Assembly: GCF_000185845.1 (NCBI RefSeq)
Contig: NZ_GL629647.1
Coordinates: 1,631,731-1,658,431 of the forward strand
Direction of reading: 5' to 3'
Source of the DNA: Segatella salivae DSM 15606
GTDB taxonomy: Bacteria > Bacteroidota > Bacteroidia > Bacteroidales > Bacteroidaceae
DNA: 26,701 nt
Shown: piece by piece, positions 8,362-16,709 of the stretch
Layout: each line of letters opens with the position of its first letter
Numbering within the stretch: the first letter of the stretch is position 1
Notes under the pieces: model-generated
Told to the model about the DNA's origin: nothing
What the model saw: only the letters and a program-made list of their open reading frames with translations
Database searches by the model: none
Made by a program: the position numbers and the translations under genes

Positions 8362-8955
8362 TTAGAAGTTAACAATGTAATGATGTTTATGTTTTGACGT
8401 GTCGAAAACAATGATTCCACACAGAAAAAGATCGTAAGTTCGCGTGGCCTTTTGACTCTCTTGCACACGTTTCCAGAATGCTTTTGTGTCCTTGTTATCG
8501 TTGATTCCCTCTAAAATGAGAATGGAATCATCTGTTGCCACCTTGCAAAGTGCCTCATAAACAGCCTGATAATCCTCGGTCATCGATAGCCTTGCGATAC
8601 GAAACGCGTTAGGAATCGGCTTGCCATCTATTGCTTGAAAGACTGTCTTTCGACATCCTTCATGCACATAAGCAGCATAAGGTTGTTCTGCCGAATGATA
8701 GTCAAACCAATGCGAAGCCTGTGCATAGTTGGCCAAACGGAAATAGAGTCGCCCCTTCTTCTTCGTGGCATGATCGAATGATTTGAATCTCATTTTCAGC
8801 TCATCATAAGCATAATAGGGATAATGTTCCGTCAAAACATAGCGTATAAAGCTATAGGCTGAGGGAGATTGAACGCCAAATCCACGCGAATATCCCATGC
8901 GATGAATCCAATTCCAAACCCATTTGACACGATATTTTAAAGCTTTTACGAACAT
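8362..8955 (-). CDS. Conserved hypothetical protein (Bacteroidota methyltransferase-like family, reduced)
   Basis: A 197-residue cytosolic protein. The N-terminal RGFGVQSPSAYSFIRYVL at about 24-41 and the C-terminal CGIIVFD...HYIVNF resemble a Bacteroidota family usually labelled class I SAM-dependent methyltransferase or hypothetical, in which GHGIHSP-like and KQHYIVNF-like motifs mark the ends. A clear glycine-rich SAM-binding loop (motif I) is not visible; the middle has only SILILEGINDNKDTKAFW, which looks like the strand-helix region late in the fold. It may therefore be a catalytically altered member. It converges with the Nramp gene 47 bp away. No sharp promoter was found upstream. Assignment is from memory of motifs only. 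Confidence 0.65.
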   Translation of the reverse strand: MFVKALKYRVKWVWNWIHRMGYSRGFGVQSPSAYSFIRYVLTEHYPYYAYDELKMRFKSFDHATKKKGRLYFRLANYAQASHWFDYHSAEQPYAAYVHEGCRKTVFQAIDGKPIPNAFRIARLSMTEDYQAVYEALCKVATDDSILILEGINDNKDTKAFWKRVQESQKATRTYDLFLCGIIVFDTSKHKHHYIVNF

Positions 8956-9000
8956 CTATTGATAGTGCTTATGATACTGAAAATCTGATTTTATACTGCA

Positions 9001-9048
9001 ATATTCGTCATTTTTTGCGATATATGCAAGAAAATTATGCACGAATAT
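9001..9048. other. Inverted repeat in a divergent intergenic region
   Basis: ATATTCGT (9001-9008) and ACGAATAT (9041-9048) form perfect 8-base arms, with an inner TTGC (9015-9018)/GCAA (9026-9029) pair. The element is centred between the divergent starts at 8955 and 9183, where an operator or structured leader could lie. Confidence 0.35.
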
Positions 9049-9149
9049 CTATCAGAAAGGCCTACGACAAAACTGCTTTTTCTTAGAAAACTCACTCCCT
9101 TCATCTCATTTTTTCATTAAAAAAAATTCCTTTTCTCCTTGAGATTGTT

Positions 9150-9157
9150 TATCTTTG
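9150..9157 (+). promoter_or_regulatory. -7 promoter box for the WG-repeat protein gene
   Basis: TATCTTTG matches the TAnnTTTG consensus and lies 25 bases before the ATG at 9183. No clear TTG is found 20 nt upstream. It supports the ATG at 9183, and not the in-frame TTG at 9229, as the original start. Confidence 0.55.
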
Positions 9158-9182
9158 TCTGCAAAATAAAACGTCAAAACGT

Positions 9183-10821
9183 ATGAAAAGACAACTCAAC
9201 TTTATTCTTTTATGCCTGTGTTTTTGCCTTGACTTCGCATGCACAACAACAGTTTTCAATCCCTAATGCAGATGCTATTGGGTTTAGTAAGAACCGTTAT
9301 GAGGTGATGGTTTATACGAAAATAGGTGGGCAACGCTATATACAAAAGCGATTAAATATAGACATAAAGAAGACCAAAGACAATGATTATCCTAAGAAGT
9401 TGCTGGTGAATTGGAAACTCTTTTCTGACGAAGATACGCTTACACTCAATAATATTGAAGCCCAAAATGAAGTGTTTTACGAGGTAAACGACTTGCAGTC
9501 AACGCCTCTGAACACCTTTATGGGGAAGTCGTTTGTGGTACACGACAATAAGAAATGGCGTCGTGATGCCGACAGGGTCACCTATATGCTGAAATTCTTA
9601 AGACCAGATCTCAGCATCGTTCAACAGCTTTTCTATGGTGAAAAAGAGCGATATAACCATCAATTTACACTATCTAAGACCGTTCCTGATACGCTTAAAA
9701 CCTGGCGTTCGGTGCGTTCTGATTTCCTCTTACCATTGGTTTTGACGCTTAAAAATGGCAAAAATGTCTTCATTTTCTATGATAGAGGTGTCTCCTATAT
9801 CATGTTTCCAGACGCCAAAGGAGGCCTTTTGTATAAGGTTCACTCTGAAACAACCGCTGCAAAACTATCTCCTGCCCCTGCGAAATATGCCGAAGCAAGT
9901 CCTTATGACTTCCTATATTTCTCCTTAAATAGCAAATATGTCACAACGGAAACAGCCCAAGGAAAGTATAATCTGCTAAACTTATTGGGACAAAATGTTT
10001 TGAAAGAGACATACGATTCTATCCGTTGTGACAGCCGTTTCATTGTTGCCACACGCGGAAATGATATCGATGTGTTCAATCTCTACTTAGAAAAACTTCA
10101 ACTTGGAAAGCCAAGAATGGTGCATGAGATTGCAGAATGCAAAGTGGGATGTATTGAAGTGCTAAACCAACAGGGTGCAGCCTACTACAATGAGATGGGA
10201 GAACAGATTAAAGAACCCACGAAATATCCAATCTTTGTGTGTGGAACAGTAGCGAAATGGACGTATTCTCTTATCAAGAAGAAGGGCGAACACCTCATGA
10301 AATACTATCTTTTTGGTCCTGGAACTCGGGAAGAAGAGGACAAACGCTACCTGCTTTCAGGCTGCCTTTCAACAGACTCTGTGACCTTCCTTAACTGGAG
10401 TAAGGAGTTCACACGCAGTGAAAACAGCAACATTCTCCATCAACTTAATATCCATCCACAGTGGATTCGTGTAGGCAGGAAAGGCAAATTTGGTATTATT
10501 GCCTATGATTATGTCCAACCAAAATACGTAGAACCCAAGTGCATTATGCCGAAAAAGGATGATTGGAAGGATCCCGTTTATCTCTACCCTGTCGTGAAAT
10601 GCACGGGGAAAGTATTGCTTCCAATTGACAATGACCAAGTAATTCTTAAAGAAGATGGACTGATTTATTTCTATAAAGACCATAAAATAGGACTCTTTCC
10701 ACGCGACACAACACCCGTTTATGATAGCATTGAGCGTGTAACGAAATCTTTCTATACTATCAAAAAGGATGGCATTGCAGGATGGTATGACGTAAAGACC
10801 AACCGAGAATTTTTTGAATAA
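9183..10821 (+). CDS. Secreted WG-repeat protein with an apparent frameshift in the signal peptide
   Basis: The main frame is open from a TGA at 9184-9186 and encodes about 530 residues counting from a TTG at 9229. It has no ATG before the conserved part. An ATG at 9183, well placed behind a promoter, begins MKRQLNFILLCLCF in another frame that stops at 9267-9269. Removing one T from the five-T run 9221-9225 joins both into MKRQLNFILLCLCFALTSHA followed by QQQFS, an excellent signal peptide with SHA as the cleavage site. The mature protein has WG-repeat-like units: GKYNLLNLLGQNVLKETYDS near residue 245, RKGKFGIIAYDY near 418, and KIGLFPRDTTPVYDS then DGIAGWYD at the end (numbering from 9229). 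Function is unknown; export to the periplasm or surface is likely. The frameshift may be a sequencing error, a mutation or slippage. Confidence 0.75.
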
Positions 10822-10883
10822 CGCCGCTCTTGAAGTCTAAAAAGATTTGCATTCACATTATCTTTAAGACAAACTATAAAGAA

Positions 10884-10926
10884 AAAGGCTCACATTTCCC
10901 AATAAAATAAGGAAGCGTGAGCCTTT
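10884..10926 (-). terminator. Intrinsic terminator between convergent genes
   Basis: AAAGGCTCAC (10884-10893) pairs perfectly with GTGAGCCTTT (10917-10926), and an inner TTCC/GGAA extends the stem. On the minus strand the stem is followed by TTTTTCTTTA, fitting termination of the receptor gene ending at 11008. In the plus direction the T tract is weaker, but the hairpin may serve the WG-repeat gene too. Confidence 0.75.
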
Positions 10927-11007
10927 GAAATAATATTAAACTCGCTGTCGACGGTTTCTCTCTGCTATGGCACCGTCAAACCATTGCTGAATAGTCAGCC
11001 TATAAAA

Positions 11008-13143
11008 TCAATATCTAAAGCCCACGGTAAGAGTGATGTTACGGCCGTCGGCATGTGCATATTCGGCGTTACGTGCCATCAACATCGAAGCAGGTGTATA
11101 GTAAGTATAGTTCAATAAGTTGGAAACAGCCAGACTGAAATCCCATGATTTCACCTTCACACCAGCCATAAGGTTCAGCAGATTGATACGTCTCACAATA
11201 CCTTCTCCTTCATTATATACGCCCGAAGCATTCGGAGCAAAGCGGTTTCGCTTACCCGTGTGCACATATTGCAACTGCAAATAGGTGTTTTCTATAGGCG
11301 AATAGTTGACATACATGCCCAACTTTGCGGCAGGGATTGAGATATTTGACATATACGTATCCCACTTTCCAGTAGACGATTTGAGCTTTCCTTCAAACCA
11401 AGAGAAGTTTGCTCCTGCCTTAAGATTAGGCAAGATGCGCGCATCGGCACTGAGTTCAACACCATAAACCTTTTGAGGTGTGCGGTTAACTACCCAGAAA
11501 CCATTCTCAATCTTAAGGTCGCTGCCAAGTTTTGAATAGGTATAGAAGAATGAACCGCTTAATTGCAGCCAATGGTTGATATCAGAATAAGCACCAATCT
11601 CATAGTTATTTGTCTTCACTGGAGCTGTAGAAATCTTCGATAACACGTCAGCTTTGGCTGCACGAAGCGTGCGTCCTAAGTCAAAAATAGAGAATCCTTG
11701 TGAGTAAGCAACAAAGGGTTGGAAGGCAGCCACCTTGTTATAAGAGACTCCTACGTTGAAAGATACATTGTTATATCTTAGTGATCCGCCTGCCACATGC
11801 ACCACAGGATCGGTCACTTTGTTGCGAAGCACGTCATAATTTGGCACGCGAACATTAATGAAATCATAGCGTGCACCAAACTTAACATTAAGCCATTGCC
11901 ACAGCGTTGTCTTCGTTTGGAGGAATGGAGCATGGTTGTTGCTCGTCAGCCAAGGCACCCAATAGCGACCGTCTACAAGCGGTTGAGCTGTCTTGTTGAA
12001 TAGATAGTCGTAGCCATAAACAAGATGTGTGAAGGCGTTATCAGAGAAAATAAGACGCGAACTGAATTGAGTTCTGAAACCAAACTTACGATCTTTCACT
12101 GCCGATTGACCGCTTGTACCTTCCCAACGCGGCTGAGCGGGGTTCGCTTTGCGGAAGTCGAAGATGGTATATAGGCTTGATCCAAAGATGGATGCTTCGA
12201 AATCAGTGTGTGAAAAGAGTTCACGTGAGGTGAATTTCAAGTAAGAATTGTGGTTATAACGAGTGCCTTCGTCTACGGCTTGAGGGTCTTTATTGCCCAA
12301 AATGCCTATAGCAGGCTTCTGAAGATACTTACCTGCTGAGGGGATTAGCTTTGTATCTTGCAGACTACGATAGAAATTATACATGAACTCCAATCGATTC
12401 TTGGGCGAAAGTGCATAGCCTAACTTCACAAGTGCATTCGTTGTATAGGTATCTCCAAGGCCATAGCGCGGAGAAATAAACTGTCCTGAGCCGTCAATGC
12501 TACTTCCTGTGCGACCGAAAGCACCATTAACAAGGTAGTCAAATTTGCCTACTGTGCCATACAACTGCTGGTTCAGACGATATCCCTGACCGCGTTTCTG
12601 ACGGAAAAAGTTATAGGTTGACCCCGAGAGCGATGTTTGTCCGGCAATAGATTTGCCTGTAACATCTTTCTTGGTAATAATGTTTATGAGTCCGCCGATA
12701 GCCCCATTGCCATATAAAGCCGTTGAACCCTTCACCACTTCTATATGGTCTATGGCCGAAACATCAATCGTTCGGATGTCTCTATCCGTAGATCTTAGTG
12801 GGGTCGACTGTGGAATTCCATCAATCAAAATCAAGGCACTACGACCACGAAGTGACTGCGAGCGTGAACTCGTTGTATTGCTTGAGAGGGCCATTCCCGG
12901 TGTAAGTAAGCCGAGAAGTTTAGACATATCCGGAGCAATCTTAGCCATTGCAGCAATCTGATTATGGTCGATTATCGTCACAGAAGCGGCAGCATTCGAC
13001 TTCATCTCAGGTATACGAGTCGTACTAATGACAACTTCCTTAATCTGTTGTACGGAGTCAAACGGACTCTCTGTTTGCGCTTCGCTCGGTGTTACCACAG
13101 CAAACAGCATCGTAACAGGCAATAAAAATAACTTCATTTTCAT
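11008..13143 (-). CDS. TonB-dependent outer-membrane receptor (siderophore/metal-type)
   Basis: A 711-residue outer-membrane receptor. Signal peptide residues 1-22 (LFLLPVTMLFAVVTPSEA). A TonB-box-like IKEVVIST follows at about 34-41. The plug spans about 40-160 with classic motifs SLRGRSALILIDGIP, IDHIEVVKGSTALYGNGAIGGLINIITKK. The barrel ends in TLTVGFRY with the terminal aromatic residue. Size and the absence of an N-terminal carboxypeptidase-regulatory domain match ferric-siderophore or similar metal-chelate receptors more than SusC glycan receptors. No SusD partner is present. It imports its ligand using energy from TonB-ExbBD, encoded elsewhere. A strong promoter lies upstream and a terminator downstream, so it is a single-gene unit. 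The ligand cannot be assigned from sequence. Confidence 0.92.
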   Translation of the reverse strand: MKMKLFLLPVTMLFAVVTPSEAQTESPFDSVQQIKEVVISTTRIPEMKSNAAASVTIIDHNQIAAMAKIAPDMSKLLGLLTPGMALSSNTTSSRSQSLRGRSALILIDGIPQSTPLRSTDRDIRTIDVSAIDHIEVVKGSTALYGNGAIGGLINIITKKDVTGKSIAGQTSLSGSTYNFFRQKRGQGYRLNQQLYGTVGKFDYLVNGAFGRTGSSIDGSGQFISPRYGLGDTYTTNALVKLGYALSPKNRLEFMYNFYRSLQDTKLIPSAGKYLQKPAIGILGNKDPQAVDEGTRYNHNSYLKFTSRELFSHTDFEASIFGSSLYTIFDFRKANPAQPRWEGTSGQSAVKDRKFGFRTQFSSRLIFSDNAFTHLVYGYDYLFNKTAQPLVDGRYWVPWLTSNNHAPFLQTKTTLWQWLNVKFGARYDFINVRVPNYDVLRNKVTDPVVHVAGGSLRYNNVSFNVGVSYNKVAAFQPFVAYSQGFSIFDLGRTLRAAKADVLSKISTAPVKTNNYEIGAYSDINHWLQLSGSFFYTYSKLGSDLKIENGFWVVNRTPQKVYGVELSADARILPNLKAGANFSWFEGKLKSSTGKWDTYMSNISIPAAKLGMYVNYSPIENTYLQLQYVHTGKRNRFAPNASGVYNEGEGIVRRINLLNLMAGVKVKSWDFSLAVSNLLNYTYYTPASMLMARNAEYAHADGRNITLTVGFRY

Positions 13144-13178
13144 CTTAATACAATCTTATTAAATAAATCTAACGTTTG

Positions 13179-13209
13179 CAAAGTTATAAAAAAACGACGT
13201 AAAAGCCAA
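13179..13209 (-). promoter_or_regulatory. Promoter for the TonB-dependent receptor gene
   Basis: On the minus strand TTG (13209-13207) is followed after exactly 20 nt by TAACTTTG (13186-13179), a full Bacteroidota -33/-7 match, about 36 bases before the ATG at 13143. Confidence 0.65.
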
Positions 13210-13429
13210 TACCTAAAATCAAGTAAAAGTTAATTTCACATGACCTTTTGCCCTAAAAACCTACCTAAGCATAAGGATTTCCCTTGTCAACCTTGGGCAA
13301 AATAATGACCAATACAACACATCATCTGTAAGCAACACGCGATTGTGACAATTCTTTATGGTATGCTTCATCATTTCTATGATAATCAATGGAAAAATGA
13401 TTCGATACAAATAAGCCTGTCATTAGCCC
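13210..13429. other. Gene-free intergenic stretch
   Basis: No open frame with coding character, promoter or RNA gene was recognised here. It lies between the upstream region of the TonB-receptor gene and the terminator of the rightmost-read surface-protein unit; both genes are on the minus strand. Confidence 0.5.
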
Positions 13430-13448
13430 CATTTTACACGATGAAATG
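13430..13448 (+). repeat. Palindromic intergenic element (copy 2)
   Basis: CATTTTACACGATGAAATG differs at only two central bases from the minus-strand element at 3976-3958. The arms CCATTT/AAATGG are self-complementary. It is followed by two copies of GGCATCTTTTA 22 bases apart (13448-13458 and 13470-13480), the second forming the terminator hairpin. Confidence 0.45.
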
Positions 13449-13470
13449 GCATCTTTTAGAGACTAAAAAG

Positions 13471-13495
13471 GCATCTTTTACAATGTAAAAGATGC
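13471..13495 (-). terminator. Intrinsic terminator of the 721-aa protein/67-aa peptide unit
   Basis: GCATCTTTTAC and GTAAAAGATGC are perfect 11-base arms around a 3-base loop, followed on the minus strand by CTTTTTAG. It lies 126 bases after the peptide stop codon. Confidence 0.75.
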
Positions 13496-13620
13496 TCAAT
13501 TGAGTTATCACAAAACGTCTATTGAAGAAAAAAGAAATGGTTGTTTTAAGATAAATCTTTATTCGTTGAATCCTCTTTCAATTTCAATGAATACAAGATT
13601 CCGAGGTAAATATCTCACCA

Positions 13621-13824
13621 TCACCAAGAATCATCCTCGTCATCAAACTCTCCAAACCAACCAGGCTTAGCGCCAACACCACCATCTGGGTCTCCTTCAT
13701 TGATAGGGCGCTGGTCTGTTGTACCATCACCATCATTGTCTACCTGTGAGAAAGACAACAAGAAAGAATGTTCAACACATAGTTTTAACTCTTCCGTTTT
13801 AGGTTGAATATAGTTCTTTTTCAT
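13621..13824 (-). CDS. Small YIxP-type peptide A, 67 aa
   Basis: A 67-residue protein starting MKKNYIQP, with a short hydrophobic run SFLLSFS at about 20-26, then a hydrophilic tail rich in Gly and Asp (DNDGDG, EGDPDGG) and an acidic aromatic end, FDDEDDSW. No cleavable signal peptide is obvious. It begins 12 bases after the stop of the 721-aa T9SS protein, with AAGGAGAG as a strong ribosome-binding site just upstream of the ATG, so the two genes are almost certainly one operon. It shares the YIxP start and the acidic C-terminus with three other short genes in this window (16522, 23624, 26390). Function unknown. A modified or exported peptide, or a partner of the large surface protein, are possibilities without direct evidence. 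Confidence 0.75.
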   Translation of the reverse strand: MKKNYIQPKTEELKLCVEHSFLLSFSQVDNDGDGTTDQRPINEGDPDGGVGAKPGWFGEFDDEDDSW

Positions 13825-13836
13825 ATATAACTCTCC

Positions 13837-16002
13837 TTATTTTACAACCACTTTTGTTCTATTAACAATATAAACTCCCGCAGGAAGAGTATTTATTTGC
13901 GATGCATCAGCAGCCACACACTGTCCTTGAAGATTATATACTGGACCATGCATAGGTTGTTTTGTTTTTACGCTTTGTATGCTTTCTATACCCATCACAT
14001 TATCATAGGCTACATCATCAATCATGAACGTGAGAGGCTTAGCTGGGCTCGAAGTATTTACATTTGTAGCTATCCAACAACGGAATCCCTTTACTGGTAA
14101 AGCATTCTCTGTGTGATACCACTTCCCATCCTTTGCACCGAGCACATAAGAACGAGCAGGAACAACATTTGTTGTTTGGTTTATTTGTGTTCCACAGAAT
14201 TGAATATCACCAGCATCTGTAGTTGTCGACTTAGCATTTTCCCGGAAAATTGGAACTGGGGCAGTTGGGAGTACAACGTTATTAATTGTATAATAAGGTG
14301 CCTGCACTACCACTTGCGAACCATCATTGAGTATTTTCGTATAAGAACCTGTTTGAACATTTGCACCTCTTGTAGTGCGCATAATATAAAGTTTTCCGGG
14401 TTCTATGACTATATCTCTATCGTTTGTGAGATCTACTTTCTCAAAATCGATACGTGTTGGGATAGCAGTATCCTGTCCTTTCAAACGAGCCAACTTAGCC
14501 TGATCACCAAAAGCAGTCTTGAATTGGGCTGCCGTAAGCGATACAGGTAACGTAATAGAACTCCATACTCCTACTTTGAAAGTACGTTTCAAGATAAGCG
14601 TATAGGCATTGGTAGGTACAAGCGACTGCTTCGCTAAATAGTCAAGTGATGTTTGCATCTCATCAAGTACCATATCTTCATCCCCACAATACTTCAATTG
14701 GAAGTTGTCAAAAGCAGTCCAATCAAGTTCCTTATCCGAGCCTTCAACCTTAATTCCTACATTAAGTTGGTCGCCATTAGTTGGTACATACACAAGGATT
14801 GAATTATTATATCTTCCTGTTTCAAAGAGTTTTGCGGCCTTAATATAAGGACTTTCCACTGCAACATCAACAGCTTTATACACCTTTGTCAACTCTTCTT
14901 TAGTATAATTGAACTCCTTCCCAAATACATTCAGCTCTGTAGATACATCAGAACGACCATCTGTAACACCCTCTACATTTGCTATAAGATTTGCCTTCAT
15001 GGTGCTTCCTGCACCTGGACTATAAAAACCATCACATGAAACCTTATACCAGCCTTTCTTCAATACATTTACTTTTTGCATTACAGAACCATTAGCTTTA
15101 GCATTATTACCAAGGTTTCGAATAGAAGCTATCCAGTAACTTCCGTATAAACGTGTGTATTTATCAGGCCAATTATTCATCTGTCCCATACCCACATAGA
15201 AAGTATTAGGTGCCTCTTGATTGAAAGCATACTTAGAAGGAAGCATAGATTCCTGTAAACCGGACACTACCCACTTACCAATTTCTTTGTGACTTCTCAT
15301 AAAATCGGGATCATTCAGTAGAAAGGTAGCGTCAGCGGGCGACTCTGTAGAAGCAAACTGGGACTTAAACACATCTTTGAGGTCCTTTAATGTAATAAAT
15401 TTCCATTGCGCATTAGCCCCATAAGTAGTAGGATCAGTAGGATAAATGAAATTTAATCTATTTGAACCTGATACCATTGGATCAACAACAAGATAGCGAT
15501 TTCCATGTACAATTGCAGGTGTCGCATCGTTTTTACAGTATAAAGTATAAGTTTTACTTCCTGACGCAGTCTCTTCAATGGTCCAATCGATATAGGCATT
15601 TGTGGTCAATCGGTCACAAAACACTCTATCCCAACTCGATTGTTTATCTGGGTCAATATCACCAGGTAGCACATGTGGAAAGCCAATCATGTGACCATCA
15701 TCAGTAGCCAACACACCCTCCAGATGATAGGTGTTAGTTCCTTGCTGCGTCAAGTGCAACTGCATACCCACTTCATAGGCTGAAATACTCGTCCCCCAAA
15801 TAGAACCTACGTTCAGATATTTACCAGTTCCTACATTATAAAGATACACAACATTCATGTCTGCATTGCTATTTCCAATCACAGTTGACAAGTCATTGCC
15901 AACCCATTTGAAGTTAACATCTTGTCCCTGAGCAAATAGTTGCAACGGAACAAATAGCAGAATAAGTGCACAGAACCTACATAACTGTCTAATTTTTCTC
16001 AT
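13837..16002 (-). CDS. Secreted surface protein with T9SS C-terminal sorting tail, 721 aa
   Basis: The signal peptide is residues 1-25 (LCRFCALILLFVPLQLFAQ). The extreme C-terminus, GPVYNLQGQCVAADASQINT (about 20 residues) followed by LPAGVYIVNRTKVVVK, is a type A Por/T9SS sorting domain, so the protein is expected to cross the outer membrane through the type IX system and be anchored or released at the surface. The body is beta-rich with no catalytic motif I can recognise; the region before the tail (WSSITLPVSLTAAQFKTAFG) is a module common in Prevotella surface proteins. The early part (YLYNVGTGKYLNVGS) resembles ricin-like or similar beta folds but only loosely. First gene of a unit with peptide A; promoter at 16168-16198. 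Confidence 0.82.
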   Translation of the reverse strand: MRKIRQLCRFCALILLFVPLQLFAQGQDVNFKWVGNDLSTVIGNSNADMNVVYLYNVGTGKYLNVGSIWGTSISAYEVGMQLHLTQQGTNTYHLEGVLATDDGHMIGFPHVLPGDIDPDKQSSWDRVFCDRLTTNAYIDWTIEETASGSKTYTLYCKNDATPAIVHGNRYLVVDPMVSGSNRLNFIYPTDPTTYGANAQWKFITLKDLKDVFKSQFASTESPADATFLLNDPDFMRSHKEIGKWVVSGLQESMLPSKYAFNQEAPNTFYVGMGQMNNWPDKYTRLYGSYWIASIRNLGNNAKANGSVMQKVNVLKKGWYKVSCDGFYSPGAGSTMKANLIANVEGVTDGRSDVSTELNVFGKEFNYTKEELTKVYKAVDVAVESPYIKAAKLFETGRYNNSILVYVPTNGDQLNVGIKVEGSDKELDWTAFDNFQLKYCGDEDMVLDEMQTSLDYLAKQSLVPTNAYTLILKRTFKVGVWSSITLPVSLTAAQFKTAFGDQAKLARLKGQDTAIPTRIDFEKVDLTNDRDIVIEPGKLYIMRTTRGANVQTGSYTKILNDGSQVVVQAPYYTINNVVLPTAPVPIFRENAKSTTTDAGDIQFCGTQINQTTNVVPARSYVLGAKDGKWYHTENALPVKGFRCWIATNVNTSSPAKPLTFMIDDVAYDNVMGIESIQSVKTKQPMHGPVYNLQGQCVAADASQINTLPAGVYIVNRTKVVVK

Positions 16003-16167
16003 TTTTGTATCTGTTGTTTTTGAAGTAATTAAAATATTTTACACACAATCAGCCATCTCTAACGATTAAAACCTATAAACGATAGCTATTATGTAAAAGA
16101 ACATGCTGTATCACGTCTTTTATCGGGAAGTTTCTACTTTAGTTTTTGATATAATCTTATTACAATG

Positions 16168-16198
16168 CAAATATAAAGAGAATAGACGAAAAAAACAA
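16168..16198 (-). promoter_or_regulatory. Promoter for the 721-aa protein/peptide A unit
   Basis: Minus strand TTG (16198-16196), exactly 20 nt, then TATATTTG (16175-16168). The leader to the ATG at 16002 would be about 155-160 nt, long enough to hold regulation, though no named riboswitch was recognised. Confidence 0.65.
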
Positions 16199-16458
16199 GA
16201 AAAATCTAAATTATATTAATTATTATCAGATATCGGAGAGAACTATACTGATTCATCTAAACGTTTCATTTAAATATAGATATAAGGTTTTATTCTGTAT
16301 ATTTTCAAAGAAAAAATAACAAAAAAATGTATATATAAAAACATCAAGAATGCAGAATCAGAACTTTATTCTCTCACAATTGGAAGCCATTACACTTCAA
16401 AACATTATATTATGCATTAAACTATTGTAAGGACTTTAATGAAGAAGATTAAGTAAAA
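16199..16458. other. AT-rich intergenic stretch, no gene seen
   Basis: Very AT-rich sequence with no supported open frame between the promoter of the 721-aa gene and the terminator of the preceding unit. Nothing recognisable as RNA gene or mobile element. Confidence 0.5.
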
Positions 16459-16488
16459 AAGGCTGAACTTCTCTCAAAGTTCAGCCTT
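16459..16488 (-). terminator. Intrinsic terminator of the 1256-aa protein/peptide B unit
   Basis: AAGGCTGAACTT (16459-16470) and AAGTTCAGCCTT (16477-16488) are perfect 12-base arms around a six-base loop, followed on the minus strand by TTTTTTAC. It lies 34 bases after the peptide stop. Confidence 0.85.
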
Positions 16489-16521
16489 AACCACATATTT
16501 ATGAAAATGAATTACCATTCA

Positions 16522-16701
16522 CTATCTGCTTACTGATGTTTTATCTTCATCATCCCAGTTAAACCAATTATAATCTTCGTCCTCATCAAACAGGTTTGGT
16601 TTACTCTCAGCATGATCTCCCTGGTCGGATGCCTCAATCATAATAGCACCGATTTCTAACTCATGTATAGTTACCAATGGTTGTATATAGTTTTTGTTCA
16701 T
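16522..16701 (-). CDS. Small YIxP-type peptide B, 59 aa
   Basis: A 59-residue open frame, ATG at 16701 to TAG at 16524-16522, just too short for common ORF cut-offs. It starts MNKNYIQP, has a hydrophobic stretch GAIMIEAS at about 18-25, and then an acidic, aromatic tail (LFDEDEDYNWFNWDDEDK). The N-terminal NKNYIQP is nearly identical to KKNYIQP of peptide A. It starts 8 bases after the stop of the 1256-aa T9SS protein and is followed by a strong terminator, so it is the second gene of that operon. No clear Shine-Dalgarno sequence. Function unknown; the same position relative to a T9SS protein as peptide A is the main clue. Confidence 0.7.
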   Translation of the reverse strand: MNKNYIQPLVTIHELEIGAIMIEASDQGDHAESKPNLFDEDEDYNWFNWDDEDKTSVSR

Positions 16702-16709
16702 ATAGCAAT

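Noticed and set aside
4027..13143. SusC/SusD glycan-uptake locus
   Set aside because: Neither outer-membrane receptor has a SusD-type lipoprotein or glycoside hydrolase beside it.
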